Positions 7,470-17,248 of a stretch of DNA of 32,914 nt are shown piece after piece. Position 1 is the stretch's first letter, and each line of letters starts with the position of its first letter. The translations under genes and the position numbers were made by a program. Below the pieces are notes generated by a model, which saw nothing but the letters and a program-made list of their open reading frames with translations, searched no databases and had not been told where the DNA came from. This stretch comes from Rubrobacteraceae bacterium (lineage in GTDB: Bacteria > Actinomycetota > Rubrobacteria > Rubrobacterales > Rubrobacteraceae): contig JAIMBO010000017.1 in NCBI GenBank assembly GCA_023511405.1, positions 1 to 32,914 of the forward strand, in the 5' to 3' direction.

Positions 7470-8672
7470 TCAGGCGACGAATCGCCAGCTGACGAACAGG
7501 GCGCACAGGAAGAGCGAGAAGGCGATGTTGACGGCGAGCCAGAGGCACAATGCCACCTTTCTCTTCCCGACGAGGGCACCGAGCGTGATGAAGATCGGGA
7601 AGGCCACGAGGACGAAGCGCGGCATCCCCATGAGTGGGTCCTGCGGGGTACCGAAGAGCGCGGGGACGGCGACGAGCAGGAAGGCGTAGGCGCTCATCCC
7701 CGGCGGGAGGCTCCGCGCCCCCGCCACGAGGAGCGTCAGGGCGAGCAGCAGGAAGAGCAGGTTGTAGGTCTCGTTGGTAGCGGCCAGGTGGTCCATGAGG
7801 CTCCCGGAGCCGGATCCGGGGCGCATCCCGGAGAGTTGTGCGAGCCCCCGGCCGGCCTGCTCGAACGCCGTTACGAGGGCGTGGAGAGGTCCGGTGGGTT
7901 CCCTTCCCCAACGCCTCTGTCCCGTGTAGAAGAGGAGCGGGTTGCCGAAGCGCCACCAGAGGTAGGCGGCGTAAAGGAGGAGTCCGGAGGGGGCGAGAGC
8001 GAGACAGGCGGCACCCCGCAGGCCGTACTCACGGCGGCGGCGCAGCCACTCCAGGGCCAGAGGCACGAGGAGGAAGATGCCCACGTTGCGGGTGGCGCAG
8101 GCGAGACCGGCCAGAACGCAGGCGAGCAGGAGGTTCTTCCTCACCCTCACGGCCCACAGCGCGCCCGCCGAGAGCGCGAGGAAGAGGCTCTCGGTGTAGA
8201 CGGCGTTCAGGAAGAACGCGGTCGGGAAGAACGCGAGCACGAGCACGGAGGCCCGTGCCGTCCGCGGACCTCCTGCGTCCTCCGCCAGGCGGTAGACGAA
8301 GTAGAGTGCGAACGGCAGCGCGGCGAGAGAGACGATAACGCCCCACACCCCGAGGGCGGGCAGGGAGACGGGACCGCCGAAGAGGGAGTCGAGGGCGCGC
8401 ACCAGCAGCGGGTAGAGGGGGAAGAAGGCCGGTGACTCGTCGTAGTGTAGGTTCAGGTAGCCGGAGGCGGCGAGGTGGATGTAGTGTTCGCCGTCCCAGT
8501 GCGACCACGTGTTCAGTCGGCCGTAGGGGACGTCCGAGGTCCGCCTCTGGAAGGAGCTTATGGGAAGGGTGCGGGCCATGATCGCCCCGGCGGCGAAGTA
8601 GAGGAGGCGGCTTGCGGCGTAGACGCCGAGGACGAAGGGGAGCGTGCGCCCGGCGGCCTCCCTCTGGCCCAT
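7470..8672 (-). CDS. PIG-V-like mannosyltransferase, multi-pass membrane protein
   Basis: 400 aa with about 10 membrane segments. Features of the PIG-V/GT76 family are visible: SHWDGEHY at 57-64 in the first extracytoplasmic loop (the WDG with an acidic residue is the presumed catalytic site), FFPLYPLL at 83-90, then FFPTAFFLNAVYTESLF in the middle of the chain. Such GT-C enzymes use a polyprenyl-phosphate sugar donor, usually polyprenyl-phosphate-mannose, on the outside of the membrane. It begins one base after the stop of the 726-aa membrane protein gene, so the two are cotranscribed. The DPM1-like glycosyltransferase at 12.3 kb could make the donor. The acceptor is unknown. Confidence 0.82.
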   Translation of the reverse strand: MGQREAAGRTLPFVLGVYAASRLLYFAAGAIMARTLPISSFQRRTSDVPYGRLNTWSHWDGEHYIHLAASGYLNLHYDESPAFFPLYPLLVRALDSLFGGPVSLPALGVWGVIVSLAALPFALYFVYRLAEDAGGPRTARASVLVLAFFPTAFFLNAVYTESLFLALSAGALWAVRVRKNLLLACVLAGLACATRNVGIFLLVPLALEWLRRRREYGLRGAACLALAPSGLLLYAAYLWWRFGNPLLFYTGQRRWGREPTGPLHALVTAFEQAGRGLAQLSGMRPGSGSGSLMDHLAATNETYNLLFLLLALTLLVAGARSLPPGMSAYAFLLVAVPALFGTPQDPLMGMPRFVLVAFPIFITLGALVGKRKVALCLWLAVNIAFSLFLCALFVSWRFVA

Positions 8673-8673
8673 C

Positions 8674-10854
8674 CTATCCCGTACCGGAGAAGCGGCGCGG
8701 CGCGACGATCAGGACGTCCTGGTTCTCGAAGACCGTCCGGTAGAGGTTCGGGTACTGCTTGAAGAGCGTCCAGTAGGGCACCACCGGACGGTCGGGCTCC
8801 CGCTTGTAGAGCACGATGTAGCGCACGTCGTACTCCTTCAATATCTGCTGCGTCTTCTGGCCCTGCGGATGGGTCATCACCCACAGCACGTTCCAGTAGC
8901 GCTGCGGTGGGTGGGGCGGGAGATCTCTCGGATGGGCAACCTGCCCGGCGGTGAACGACTGCAGCGCGCTGTAGTGGCCCATCGCGAGCATCATGCGGCT
9001 CGGGACCTGGTTGGACTGCGGGCTGACCATGATGTTGCCGCCGGTGTTGTGCTCCTTGAGCCACTCGCCCGCGGCGGCTATCTGCGGGGTCATGGTGACC
9101 TCCGGGCTGGGGCCGGCGGCCTGCTCTATGCTCTGCACCGCGCGCAGCCCGACGAGCCCGCCGACGAGCAACACCGCCACGGAGGCGGCGTAGACGGGGA
9201 GCGGCCCGCGCAGCCACAGCAGGGATCTAAGCAGCATGACGAGCGCGAAGGCGGCGAACAGCGCGAGCGGGACGCTTATGTCGCGCCCGAAGCGCTGGGG
9301 GAATCCGGAGAGCGAAGTACTGCTACCCGCCAGCATCACCAGGAACCATACGAGCAGCGTCACCTTCGAGAGCACCGCCGCACCCTCGCGTCTGCGGGCG
9401 ACGAACAGGGAACCAGTGCTCACCACCAGCCCGAGGAGCCCGAGCCAGGCTATCGGCTGGGAGATGGTGGTACCGACCATCACCGCGTAGCCGTAAGTGG
9501 GCTGGGTGCCTATCGCCATCTCGACCGCGCTCGCCGTCTTGCCGGTGCCGAAGGCCCCGTCCATGAGGTGGGCGATGAGACGCGGGATGTGGTAGGTGTC
9601 CCAGGCGTAGGCCACCGAGAGAACCGCCAGCAGGACGAGGCTGAAGAAGAGCGTCGCGGCTGCCCTCCTCTGGCTGGTGAGGAGTAGGTAGACCAGGGCG
9701 AAGACCGCTACGGGTGCGAGCAGCACGACCAGATACAGGGACGTGACCTGATGGTAGAGGACGACCCCGGAGCCGAGGACGGCGAACGCGAGCCCGCTGC
9801 GCCAGCCGGGACGGGAGTAGAGCGAGACCAGCGCGCCGATGGTCATGACCAGCAGGATCTGAGCGGCGGTGAGGTTCGGGTACATCGCGTCGTCGAAGTA
9901 GTAGTAGATGCCCCCGGCGAGGAAACCGCCGAAGAACGCCGCGGCGACCCCTACCTCCCACCCCCACATCCTGCGCCCGAGCGTGTAGAGGGCGAGGGTG
10001 GGGCCGAGCATCATCAGCGGGGCCACGACGGGGAAGGTGTCGAGCGGCTCGACCCCGCTCAGGCGCGAGATCTCCGCGGTCAGCAGATGGAATCCCGGCG
10101 GGTAGATCAGGTAGGAGGAGTCGTTGCCCGTGGAGAGCATCAGGTTGGCCATCACCGCGTGCGAGTAGTTGTCCACCCCGCGGATGAACGGCCAGTCGTG
10201 CAGCACCGGTCCCGAGTAACCGCGCACGAGCACCGCGAGCAGGACCAGCCCGAGCAACACCTTCTTCGTCCGGCCTCCGGAGTCCACGCTTCGCTCTCCC
10301 GCGGCTTCCTCACCCGATCCGGCCCAGGAAAGCCGGCGGGAACTCAACACCTGCACGGCCCCGGCGAGCACGACGAGCGCCGCGACCGGGAGCATGAACC
10401 TCTGCGCCTCGCCGCTCGCCGTGCAGGCCGGGGAGGGCCAGCCCCAGCACGAGCCCGCAGCCCAGAAGAGCCCCTGGTAGAGGAAGTCCCCGGCCAGCAC
10501 CAGCGCCGCCGCCAGCGCGAGCGGGACCAGAGAAGGCGCGGTGAGCGGCACGGGGAATCCAGCCACCGGCCTCTTCTCGGGCTTCCCCGCCGCCCCGGAC
10601 CACACGAAGAGCCCGGCCCCGGCCAAAAATACGGCGGCCGGCGCGATCACCGCCAGAGGCAGCGTCAGTCCCCCTCCGGTCAGGCGTACCTCGACCAGAG
10701 CCGCCGCGGAGACCAGCACCATCGAGAAAGCGACGGCGTGGATCACCTGCTCCGCGAGGTCCGTGCTCCGGGTCAGCCACCGCGCCCAGAACCATCCGGG
10801 AACCAGCACGAGCGCCAGAGCAACGGGTACCACGCGGACGAGATCCGAGATCAC
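8674..10854 (-). CDS. Large GT-C-like multi-pass membrane protein, probable glycosyltransferase
   Basis: 726 aa from GTG 10854, with GGAGG 9 bases upstream. About 12-14 membrane segments fill residues 1-560. A soluble C-terminal stretch of about 150 residues faces the outside in the usual GT-C layout. The first large loop contains HDWPFIRGVDNYSHA, an acidic and histidine-rich loop like the catalytic loops of GT-C transferases, and a later one has YYYFDDAMYPNL. The C-terminal part (MTPQIAAAGEWLKEHN, then VRYIVLYKRE) resembles the tail of archaeal and bacterial membrane proteins of the DUF6541 or PMT-like type, from memory. No close named enzyme is recognised. It is in an operon with the PIG-V-like enzyme and divergent from the sulfoquinovose synthase gene, so a role in an envelope glycan is inferred. 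Confidence 0.75.
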   Translation of the reverse strand: MISDLVRVVPVALALVLVPGWFWARWLTRSTDLAEQVIHAVAFSMVLVSAAALVEVRLTGGGLTLPLAVIAPAAVFLAGAGLFVWSGAAGKPEKRPVAGFPVPLTAPSLVPLALAAALVLAGDFLYQGLFWAAGSCWGWPSPACTASGEAQRFMLPVAALVVLAGAVQVLSSRRLSWAGSGEEAAGERSVDSGGRTKKVLLGLVLLAVLVRGYSGPVLHDWPFIRGVDNYSHAVMANLMLSTGNDSSYLIYPPGFHLLTAEISRLSGVEPLDTFPVVAPLMMLGPTLALYTLGRRMWGWEVGVAAAFFGGFLAGGIYYYFDDAMYPNLTAAQILLVMTIGALVSLYSRPGWRSGLAFAVLGSGVVLYHQVTSLYLVVLLAPVAVFALVYLLLTSQRRAAATLFFSLVLLAVLSVAYAWDTYHIPRLIAHLMDGAFGTGKTASAVEMAIGTQPTYGYAVMVGTTISQPIAWLGLLGLVVSTGSLFVARRREGAAVLSKVTLLVWFLVMLAGSSTSLSGFPQRFGRDISVPLALFAAFALVMLLRSLLWLRGPLPVYAASVAVLLVGGLVGLRAVQSIEQAAGPSPEVTMTPQIAAAGEWLKEHNTGGNIMVSPQSNQVPSRMMLAMGHYSALQSFTAGQVAHPRDLPPHPPQRYWNVLWVMTHPQGQKTQQILKEYDVRYIVLYKREPDRPVVPYWTLFKQYPNLYRTVFENQDVLIVAPRRFSGTG

Positions 10855-10950
10855 CCCGCGAAGCCTCCGTTCTCGTGGGAGCGGTGCATGGCGTTAGCAT
10901 ATCAGGCGCCGGGAACGGTGCCACCCGTCGAGTCCCGCCTCACGGAGACT

Positions 10951-11009
10951 CTTTTTTAAAAAAAATTAAATTATTGCCCGTTGACGGAATTTTTTTGATC
11001 TTTCATTAT
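10951..11009 (+). promoter_or_regulatory. Candidate promoter with A/T-tract for the sulfoquinovose synthase operon
   Basis: TTGACG (10981-10986), 17 bases, then CATTAT (11004-11009) form a sigma-70-like promoter. A run of T and A (about 10951-10975) lies directly upstream where an UP element would be, and is strikingly AT-rich for this genome. A second possible -10, TACAAT (11024-11029), has no good -35. The 234-base divergent gap holds no other gene I can see. Confidence 0.5.
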
Positions 11010-11019
11010 GCGATCATAG

Positions 11020-13323
<2,304 letters not shown>

Positions 13324-13328
<5 letters not shown>

Positions 13329-13356
13329 CACGCCGTCCGTCCCCCGGCGTGCTACC
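13324..13356 (+). terminator. Perfect 12-bp hairpin overlapping the GT2 stop codon
   Basis: GGTAGCACGCCG (13324-13335) and CGGCGTGCTACC (13345-13356) are exact inverted repeats with a 9-base loop. The TAG stop of the GT2 gene is in the left arm and the flippase starts 10 bases after the right arm. No U-run follows. It could be a weak terminator, an attenuator between GT2 and flippase, or an mRNA-stabilising stem. Confidence 0.55.
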
Positions 13357-13365
13357 CTCATCTGC

Positions 13366-14640
13366 GTGATGTTCTCCTCCCTACGGAGCGTGCTCAAGAC
13401 CCGTCAGCAGGGTGTGGGCGCGGGCAGCGCCTACATGATCGTCTCCCTGGGCATCTCCGGCGTCCTGACCTACGCCTTTCAGAGCTTCGCGGCCCACACC
13501 CTGGGCAAGAGCGGCTACGGGCCGCTCGCGCTGCTCTGGTCCGCGACCTTCCTCACGGTGCAGGTGCTCTGGATCGCCGGCACCCAGACCCTCGGGCGCT
13601 ACGTCTCCGAGCGGGCCGCCCGGGGCGAGGACTGGCGTCCCGTGGTCGCCTCGGTGCGCCGCTGGCAGGCGGGGCTCGCCGCCGCCTTCGTCATCCTGGC
13701 GGCCGCCGCTAGTCCGATCCTCACCGAACGCGTCTTCCAGGGGCACGCCTGGCTGAGCTGGGCCTTCATAGCGGCCGTGGTCGCCTACGCGCCGGAGTAT
13801 TTCCGGCGCGGCATCTTCAACGGCCACCGCCAGTTCTCCCGTCTCGGGGCCCAGCTCGTCTCCGAGCAGACCGGCAGGCTCGTCATAGCCGTGGTGCTGC
13901 TCGCCGCGGGGATGGGCGTCTTCGGGGCGGCGGTCGCGATCGTACTCGCCCCGATCATCGGGGTGCTCGCCGTGAGACCCACCCCGGCCGACCCGCCACA
14001 GAAGGAAGGCGAGCCCTTCTCCGCCGGGCGGGCGGCGCGCTTCGCCGCGCCCGTGCTCGTCTGCATGGCCGTCGCGCAGGCCTTCGCCAACGGCGGCGTG
14101 ATCCTGGTGAGCCTGCTCGGCGGCACCCTCCCGCAGGTCAGCGTCTTCGCCGCGGCCCTGATCCTGACCCGCATCCCGCAGTACGTGCTGAGCCCGGCCG
14201 TCGAGAGCCTGCTGCCGCACGCGAGCCGTATCCTCGCCTCCGAGGGCCGCGCCGCCTTCGAGCGCTTCGTCGGGAGGGCGCTCGGCCTCGTGGCGCTCGT
14301 CGGGCTGCTCATGGTCGCCGGGACCTGGCCGCTCGGGCAGTGGGCGGTGCGGCTCTTCGCCGGTTCGGACTTCCACGCCAGCAGAGGGCTGCTGGTCATG
14401 CTGGCCGCCCTGGCCGCCTTCTACCTGATCTGCGACATGTTGAACCAGGCGCTCTTCGCCCGCGGGTTGGCCAGGCTCGCCGCGCTCGCCTGGGTGCTCG
14501 GGCTGCCCGTCGCGGGCGCGTCCCTCGCGCTCTCGGGCGCCGGGGTGATGAGCCGGGTCGCCCTCGCGCTGCTCGCCGGGATGGTCGCCGTCTCGCTCTT
14601 CCAGGTCGCCTTCTACCTGCTCAGCGGCTCCCGCGAATGA
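13366..14640 (+). CDS. Polysaccharide/lipid-linked glycan flippase (MOP superfamily)
   Basis: 424 aa from GTG 13366; an ATG follows immediately at 13369 and is equally possible. The protein is almost wholly hydrophobic, with about 12 membrane segments. The early VSLGISGVLTYAFQSFAAH and the KSGYGPLALLWS segment after it fit the Wzx/polysaccharide_synt family of lipid-linked oligosaccharide flippases. It would move an undecaprenyl-linked saccharide from the inner to the outer face. It follows the GT2 gene after the hairpin and lies in the same direction as sqdB. Its 3' end overlaps the convergent epimerase gene by 20 bases. Confidence 0.83.
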   Translation: MMFSSLRSVLKTRQQGVGAGSAYMIVSLGISGVLTYAFQSFAAHTLGKSGYGPLALLWSATFLTVQVLWIAGTQTLGRYVSERAARGEDWRPVVASVRRWQAGLAAAFVILAAAASPILTERVFQGHAWLSWAFIAAVVAYAPEYFRRGIFNGHRQFSRLGAQLVSEQTGRLVIAVVLLAAGMGVFGAAVAIVLAPIIGVLAVRPTPADPPQKEGEPFSAGRAARFAAPVLVCMAVAQAFANGGVILVSLLGGTLPQVSVFAAALILTRIPQYVLSPAVESLLPHASRILASEGRAAFERFVGRALGLVALVGLLMVAGTWPLGQWAVRLFAGSDFHASRGLLVMLAALAAFYLICDMLNQALFARGLARLAALAWVLGLPVAGASLALSGAGVMSRVALALLAGMVAVSLFQVAFYLLSGSRE

Positions 14641-15607
14641 ACCACTCCGCCGTGCGCCTCAGGCCCTCCTCCAGGCTCACCTCGGCCTGCCATCCGAGCA
14701 TCCGGCGGGCCTTAGAGGTGTCCGAGTAGTTGCGCTTCACGTCGCCCGGTCTGGGCGCGGCGTGTTGGATCTCCACGTCCTCTATCCCGAAGTCGGAGAG
14801 CACCGGGATGAGCTTCTCGACGAGCTCCAGCACAGTCGTCTCCGAGCTGGTCGCGATCTGGAAGATCTCACCACCCACGCCCGGCCTCTCGGCCGCGAGC
14901 CGTACCGCGCGCACGAGATCTTCTATGTAGATGAAGTCCCGGGTCTGGGTGCCGTCGCCGTAGATCTCGAGCGGCTCGCCCCGCATCGCCCGGCTGATGA
15001 AGCGCGGGACCGCGTTCAGGACCTTGTGCCCCGAGCCCGGGCCGTAGACGTTGCCGAAGCGCAGCGCGACGGTCTCGAGCCCGTAGGCGAGGAAGTAGGC
15101 CGAGCAGTAGCCCTCCCCGGCGAGCTTGCTCGCCCCGTAGGGGCTCGCCGGGTGCGGGGCGAGGTTCTCGTGTATCGGGGGCTCGACCTCCCCGACCGCG
15201 GCCCCGCTCGAGGCGAAGACGAACCTCCCCGCCCCCGCGTGACGGGCGGCCTCCAGGTAGTTGAGCGTCCCCACGACGTTGGCGAGGCAGTCCTTGCGCG
15301 GGTTCTCGACCGAAGGTGCGACGCCGGTGTTCGCCGCCAGATGCACCACCACCTCAGCGCCCCGCGCCGCCCGCAGCGCGAGCTCGTCGTCGAGGATGTC
15401 CCCGACGACGAGCTCCACCCCCTCCCCCGCCATCTCCCCGACCTCTTCTGCCGGGGTCTCCGAGAACCCGCACACCCCGGCGAGATCCTCCCGGCTTCCC
15501 ACCGAGAGGTCGTCGAGGACCCTGATCGAGTGTCCCCCCTCCGAGACGAGCGCCCTCACGAGCGCGGAGCCTATGAAACCGCAACCCCCGGTGATGAGCC
15601 AGTTCAA
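14621..15607 (-). CDS. NAD-dependent sugar-nucleotide epimerase/dehydratase (extended SDR)
   Basis: 328 aa from TTG 15607, chosen because GAAGGGGG lies 6 bases upstream and the protein then begins right at the Rossmann strand as usual (MNWLITGGCGFIGS). An ATG at 15634 would add 9 residues but has a poor ribosome site. Motifs in this numbering: GGCGFIGS at 7-14, DDLSVGS at 32-38, HLAANTGV at 89-96, SSG at 133-135 and the catalytic YGASK with Tyr157 and Lys161, then RFGNVYGPG and RDFIY. It is of the UDP-glucose/UDP-GlcNAc 4-epimerase or 4,6-dehydratase group; the exact sugar cannot be read from sequence. It feeds an activated sugar to the surrounding glycan genes. It converges with the flippase gene and overlaps its end by 20 bases. 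Confidence 0.88.
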   Translation of the reverse strand: MNWLITGGCGFIGSALVRALVSEGGHSIRVLDDLSVGSREDLAGVCGFSETPAEEVGEMAGEGVELVVGDILDDELALRAARGAEVVVHLAANTGVAPSVENPRKDCLANVVGTLNYLEAARHAGAGRFVFASSGAAVGEVEPPIHENLAPHPASPYGASKLAGEGYCSAYFLAYGLETVALRFGNVYGPGSGHKVLNAVPRFISRAMRGEPLEIYGDGTQTRDFIYIEDLVRAVRLAAERPGVGGEIFQIATSSETTVLELVEKLIPVLSDFGIEDVEIQHAAPRPGDVKRNYSDTSKARRMLGWQAEVSLEEGLRRTAEWFIRGSR

Positions 15608-15666
15608 GGAAGCCCCCTTCTCACTCTGAGCCATCCGACACGGTGGCGGAGTTTACCACCGGGGCT

Positions 15667-16146
15667 CTACTCGAGCACCACCGGCCCCCGAGCACCGGAG
15701 AAGTACGCCGCGAGCACCGGTCTTCCGGTCTCTATGACGTCGAGCTCCTCGATCTCCTCCCGGCTGAAGAACGCGAGATCGAGCGACTCCGGGCTGCGCC
15801 GGAGACCCGAGAAGTCCTCCACCGAGACCCGGTAGGCGAACGAGATCACCCGCACGACGTTCCCGTCGGGGTAGGCGACGATCTTCGACGGATCGGAGAA
15901 GACGCAGAAGAGCTCCGAAGAGCTCACCGAGAGCCCGGTCTCCTCGCGCACCTCGCGCCGGAGCGCCTCCCCGAGCGGCTCGTCGACCTCAACCGCCCCG
16001 CCCACCATCCCCCACCGTCCGCAGTCGCTGCGCCGCTCCAGGAGCAGACGCCCCTCGCGCTCGATGAGCGCCATCACCCCGACCATTATCGGGCGGTTGG
16101 GGCGCGGAGCGCCGGGGTTTCTGTAGAAGAACCTGGCCGGTGGCAG
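15667..16146 (-). CDS. Nudix hydrolase, probable CTG start
   Basis: The complete Nudix box GX5EX7REVREETGL is seen at residues 30-52 counted from ATG 16086, so it hydrolyses a nucleoside diphosphate linked to another moiety, with Mg2+. From that ATG the protein has 139 aa and no ribosome site. The frame stays open for 20 more codons to a CTG at 16146 that has GGAGGG 6 bases upstream. The added residues (ending FFYRNPGAPRPNRPI) resemble the tyrosine-arginine-x-proline...PN lead that many bacterial Nudix proteins have before this first strand, from memory. I therefore extend it to CTG, giving 159 aa; if that is wrong the ATG applies. A candidate extended -10 (TGCTAGAAT, minus strand, ending near 16179) lies upstream. 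The epimerase follows on the same strand after a short gap. Confidence 0.85.
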   Translation of the reverse strand: MPPARFFYRNPGAPRPNRPIMVGVMALIEREGRLLLERRSDCGRWGMVGGAVEVDEPLGEALRREVREETGLSVSSSELFCVFSDPSKIVAYPDGNVVRVISFAYRVSVEDFSGLRRSPESLDLAFFSREEIEELDVIETGRPVLAAYFSGARGPVVLE

Positions 16147-16208
16147 AGAGCTCCCTCCTTACTCGTAGCCAGGATCCGATTCTAGCAAAGCCGGAGTCTC
16201 CACCGGAG

Positions 16209-16248
16209 GTTACCGATCTGTTACCCGATTCTCAAGAAAACTTAAGGT
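16209..16248 (+). promoter_or_regulatory. Four-unit, 11-bp-phased direct repeat (PHO-box-like)
   Basis: GTTACCG (16209) and GTTACCC (16220) are near-exact copies at 11-bp spacing. CTCAAGA (16231) and TTAAGGT (16242) continue the same phase with weaker likeness. The array ends 64 bases before the UppS-like gene start. It has the geometry of OmpR/PhoB-family operators. The divergent Nudix gene could also respond to it. Confidence 0.45.
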
Positions 16249-16312
16249 AGACGTACGATCATGCTGGTATCAAGGGGCTTGGCGGAAGAGCGCGAAAAGG
16301 AGTGAGCCCTTC

Positions 16313-16975
16313 TTGAAGCTGATCCGGAGAAAGCCCACACGAAGCAAGCGCAGGAGACCCAAGGCCTCGCCGGCCCACGTGGCGCTGGTGGCCGAACGCA
16401 GCGGCCCGCGGGAGGCCCCACCCCTCGTCCCCCTGCTGGAAGCCGCCGGAGAACTCGGGATGAGGACGCTCATGATCTGTCCGCCGCCCGGCGGCGAGGG
16501 CGGCGTCATCTCCGAAGTCGGTGCGGAGGAGGCGCTCCGGCTCGGGGTACGCCTGCGGTTCTGCGGCCTCCCGGAGGAGCTGCGGCGCGAAGCCGCGCGG
16601 GCGGAGAGCCTGACGGCCCGCGCCCGCGGCCTGGAGGTGTGCATAACCCCGGGGCACCACGGCGGCCGGGCGGAGATCGTCGCGGCGGTGAAGTCCCTCG
16701 CCGCGGAGGGCGTCCCACCCGAGAAGATCGACGAGGCCGCCATCTCCGGACGTCTCTCCGCTCCCGCCGCCTGCGATCTGGACCTGATCGTCTACGCCGG
16801 AGACCGCCCGCGCTTCTCGGACCTCCTGCTCTGGGAGATGGCCTACGCCGAATTCTACGCCGCCGGCCGCTCGTGGCCGGAGCTCACCGCCGCGGACCTG
16901 GAGCGGGCGGTCGAGTCCTACGCCTGCCGGTCTCGCCGCCGCGGAGGCGTAGAGCCCGCGGACACCGGCCCCTAG
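16313..16975 (+). CDS. Degenerate cis-prenyltransferase (UppS-like pseudoenzyme)
   Basis: 220 aa from TTG 16313, with AAAGGAG 10 bases upstream. The second half follows undecaprenyl diphosphate synthase: GVRLRFCGLPEELR at 78-91, GGRAEIVAAVKSLA at 117-130, DLLLWEMAYAEFY at 170-182 and WPELTAADLERAVESYA at 188-204. The N-terminal strand HVALVAERSG (22-31) aligns with HVAIIMDGNG of UppS, so the catalytic Asp is a Glu and the DGNGRW motif is lost. The following G-H helix is shortened by about 20 residues and YAFSSENW is absent. The conserved RTSGE...RLSNF loop reads VYAGDRPRFSD, losing the first diphosphate-binding Arg. The N-terminus is basic. It is unlikely to synthesise polyprenyl diphosphate alone. 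It may be a regulatory or partner subunit, like the eukaryotic NgBR/Nus1 subunits, or bind prenyl lipids. Confidence 0.72.
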   Translation: MKLIRRKPTRSKRRRPKASPAHVALVAERSGPREAPPLVPLLEAAGELGMRTLMICPPPGGEGGVISEVGAEEALRLGVRLRFCGLPEELRREAARAESLTARARGLEVCITPGHHGGRAEIVAAVKSLAAEGVPPEKIDEAAISGRLSAPAACDLDLIVYAGDRPRFSDLLLWEMAYAEFYAAGRSWPELTAADLERAVESYACRSRRRGGVEPADTGP

Positions 16976-17178
16976 AGCTCCTTCAGCGCCCCCGCCAGCT
17001 CGCGCTCGTAGGAGGAGCATAACTCTTTCTGGCGCTCGCCCATCTGGATGAGCGCCACCCATCTGAAGCCGACCCCGGCGAACTCCCTCACGCCCTCGAC
17101 GATCCCCCGTGAGTCCGGCCCGCAGGGGATCCTCCGCGCCACGTCCTCCTGCCGGACGTTCGCGGCGAAGGCCCCGAG
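16972..17178 (-). pseudogene. 3' remnant of an F420-type LLM-class oxidoreductase gene
   Basis: On the minus strand 68 codons remain open between an in-frame TAG (17179-17181) and the stop TAG (16972-16974), with no suitable start codon or ribosome site. The translation contains EDVARRIPCGPD, then IVEGVREFAGVGFRWVALIQ, and ends CSSYERELAGALKEL. This is the typical C-terminal end of luciferase-like, F420-dependent oxidoreductases of the glucose-6-phosphate dehydrogenase-related group, from memory of the family. The preceding 250 or so residues are missing. Its stop overlaps the UppS-like stop as CTAG. It fills most of what would otherwise be a 273-base gap before the E1 alpha gene. Confidence 0.6.
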
Positions 17179-17248
17179 CTACCCACCGCTCCCTTCCCGG
17201 ATCTGGCTGTTTGTGCGACAATTCGTGTACTACAGGAAAGGAGGAGTG

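Noticed and set aside
7425-7470. Possible intrinsic terminator after the PIG-V-like gene
   Set aside because: Only short, bulged stems with a 2-base loop can be drawn and no U-tract follows on the minus strand.
7788-10959. Several long plus-strand open frames opposite the PIG-V-like and GT-C-like genes
   Set aside because: Their translations are E/G/R/H-rich and without domains, while the minus strand gives clear membrane proteins with family motifs and good ribosome sites.
16261-16305. A 14-codon open frame ending at the ribosome site of the UppS-like gene, possible leader peptide
   Set aside because: Its ATG has no suitably spaced ribosome site (AAGG is 13 bases away) and the peptide has no run of regulatory codons.
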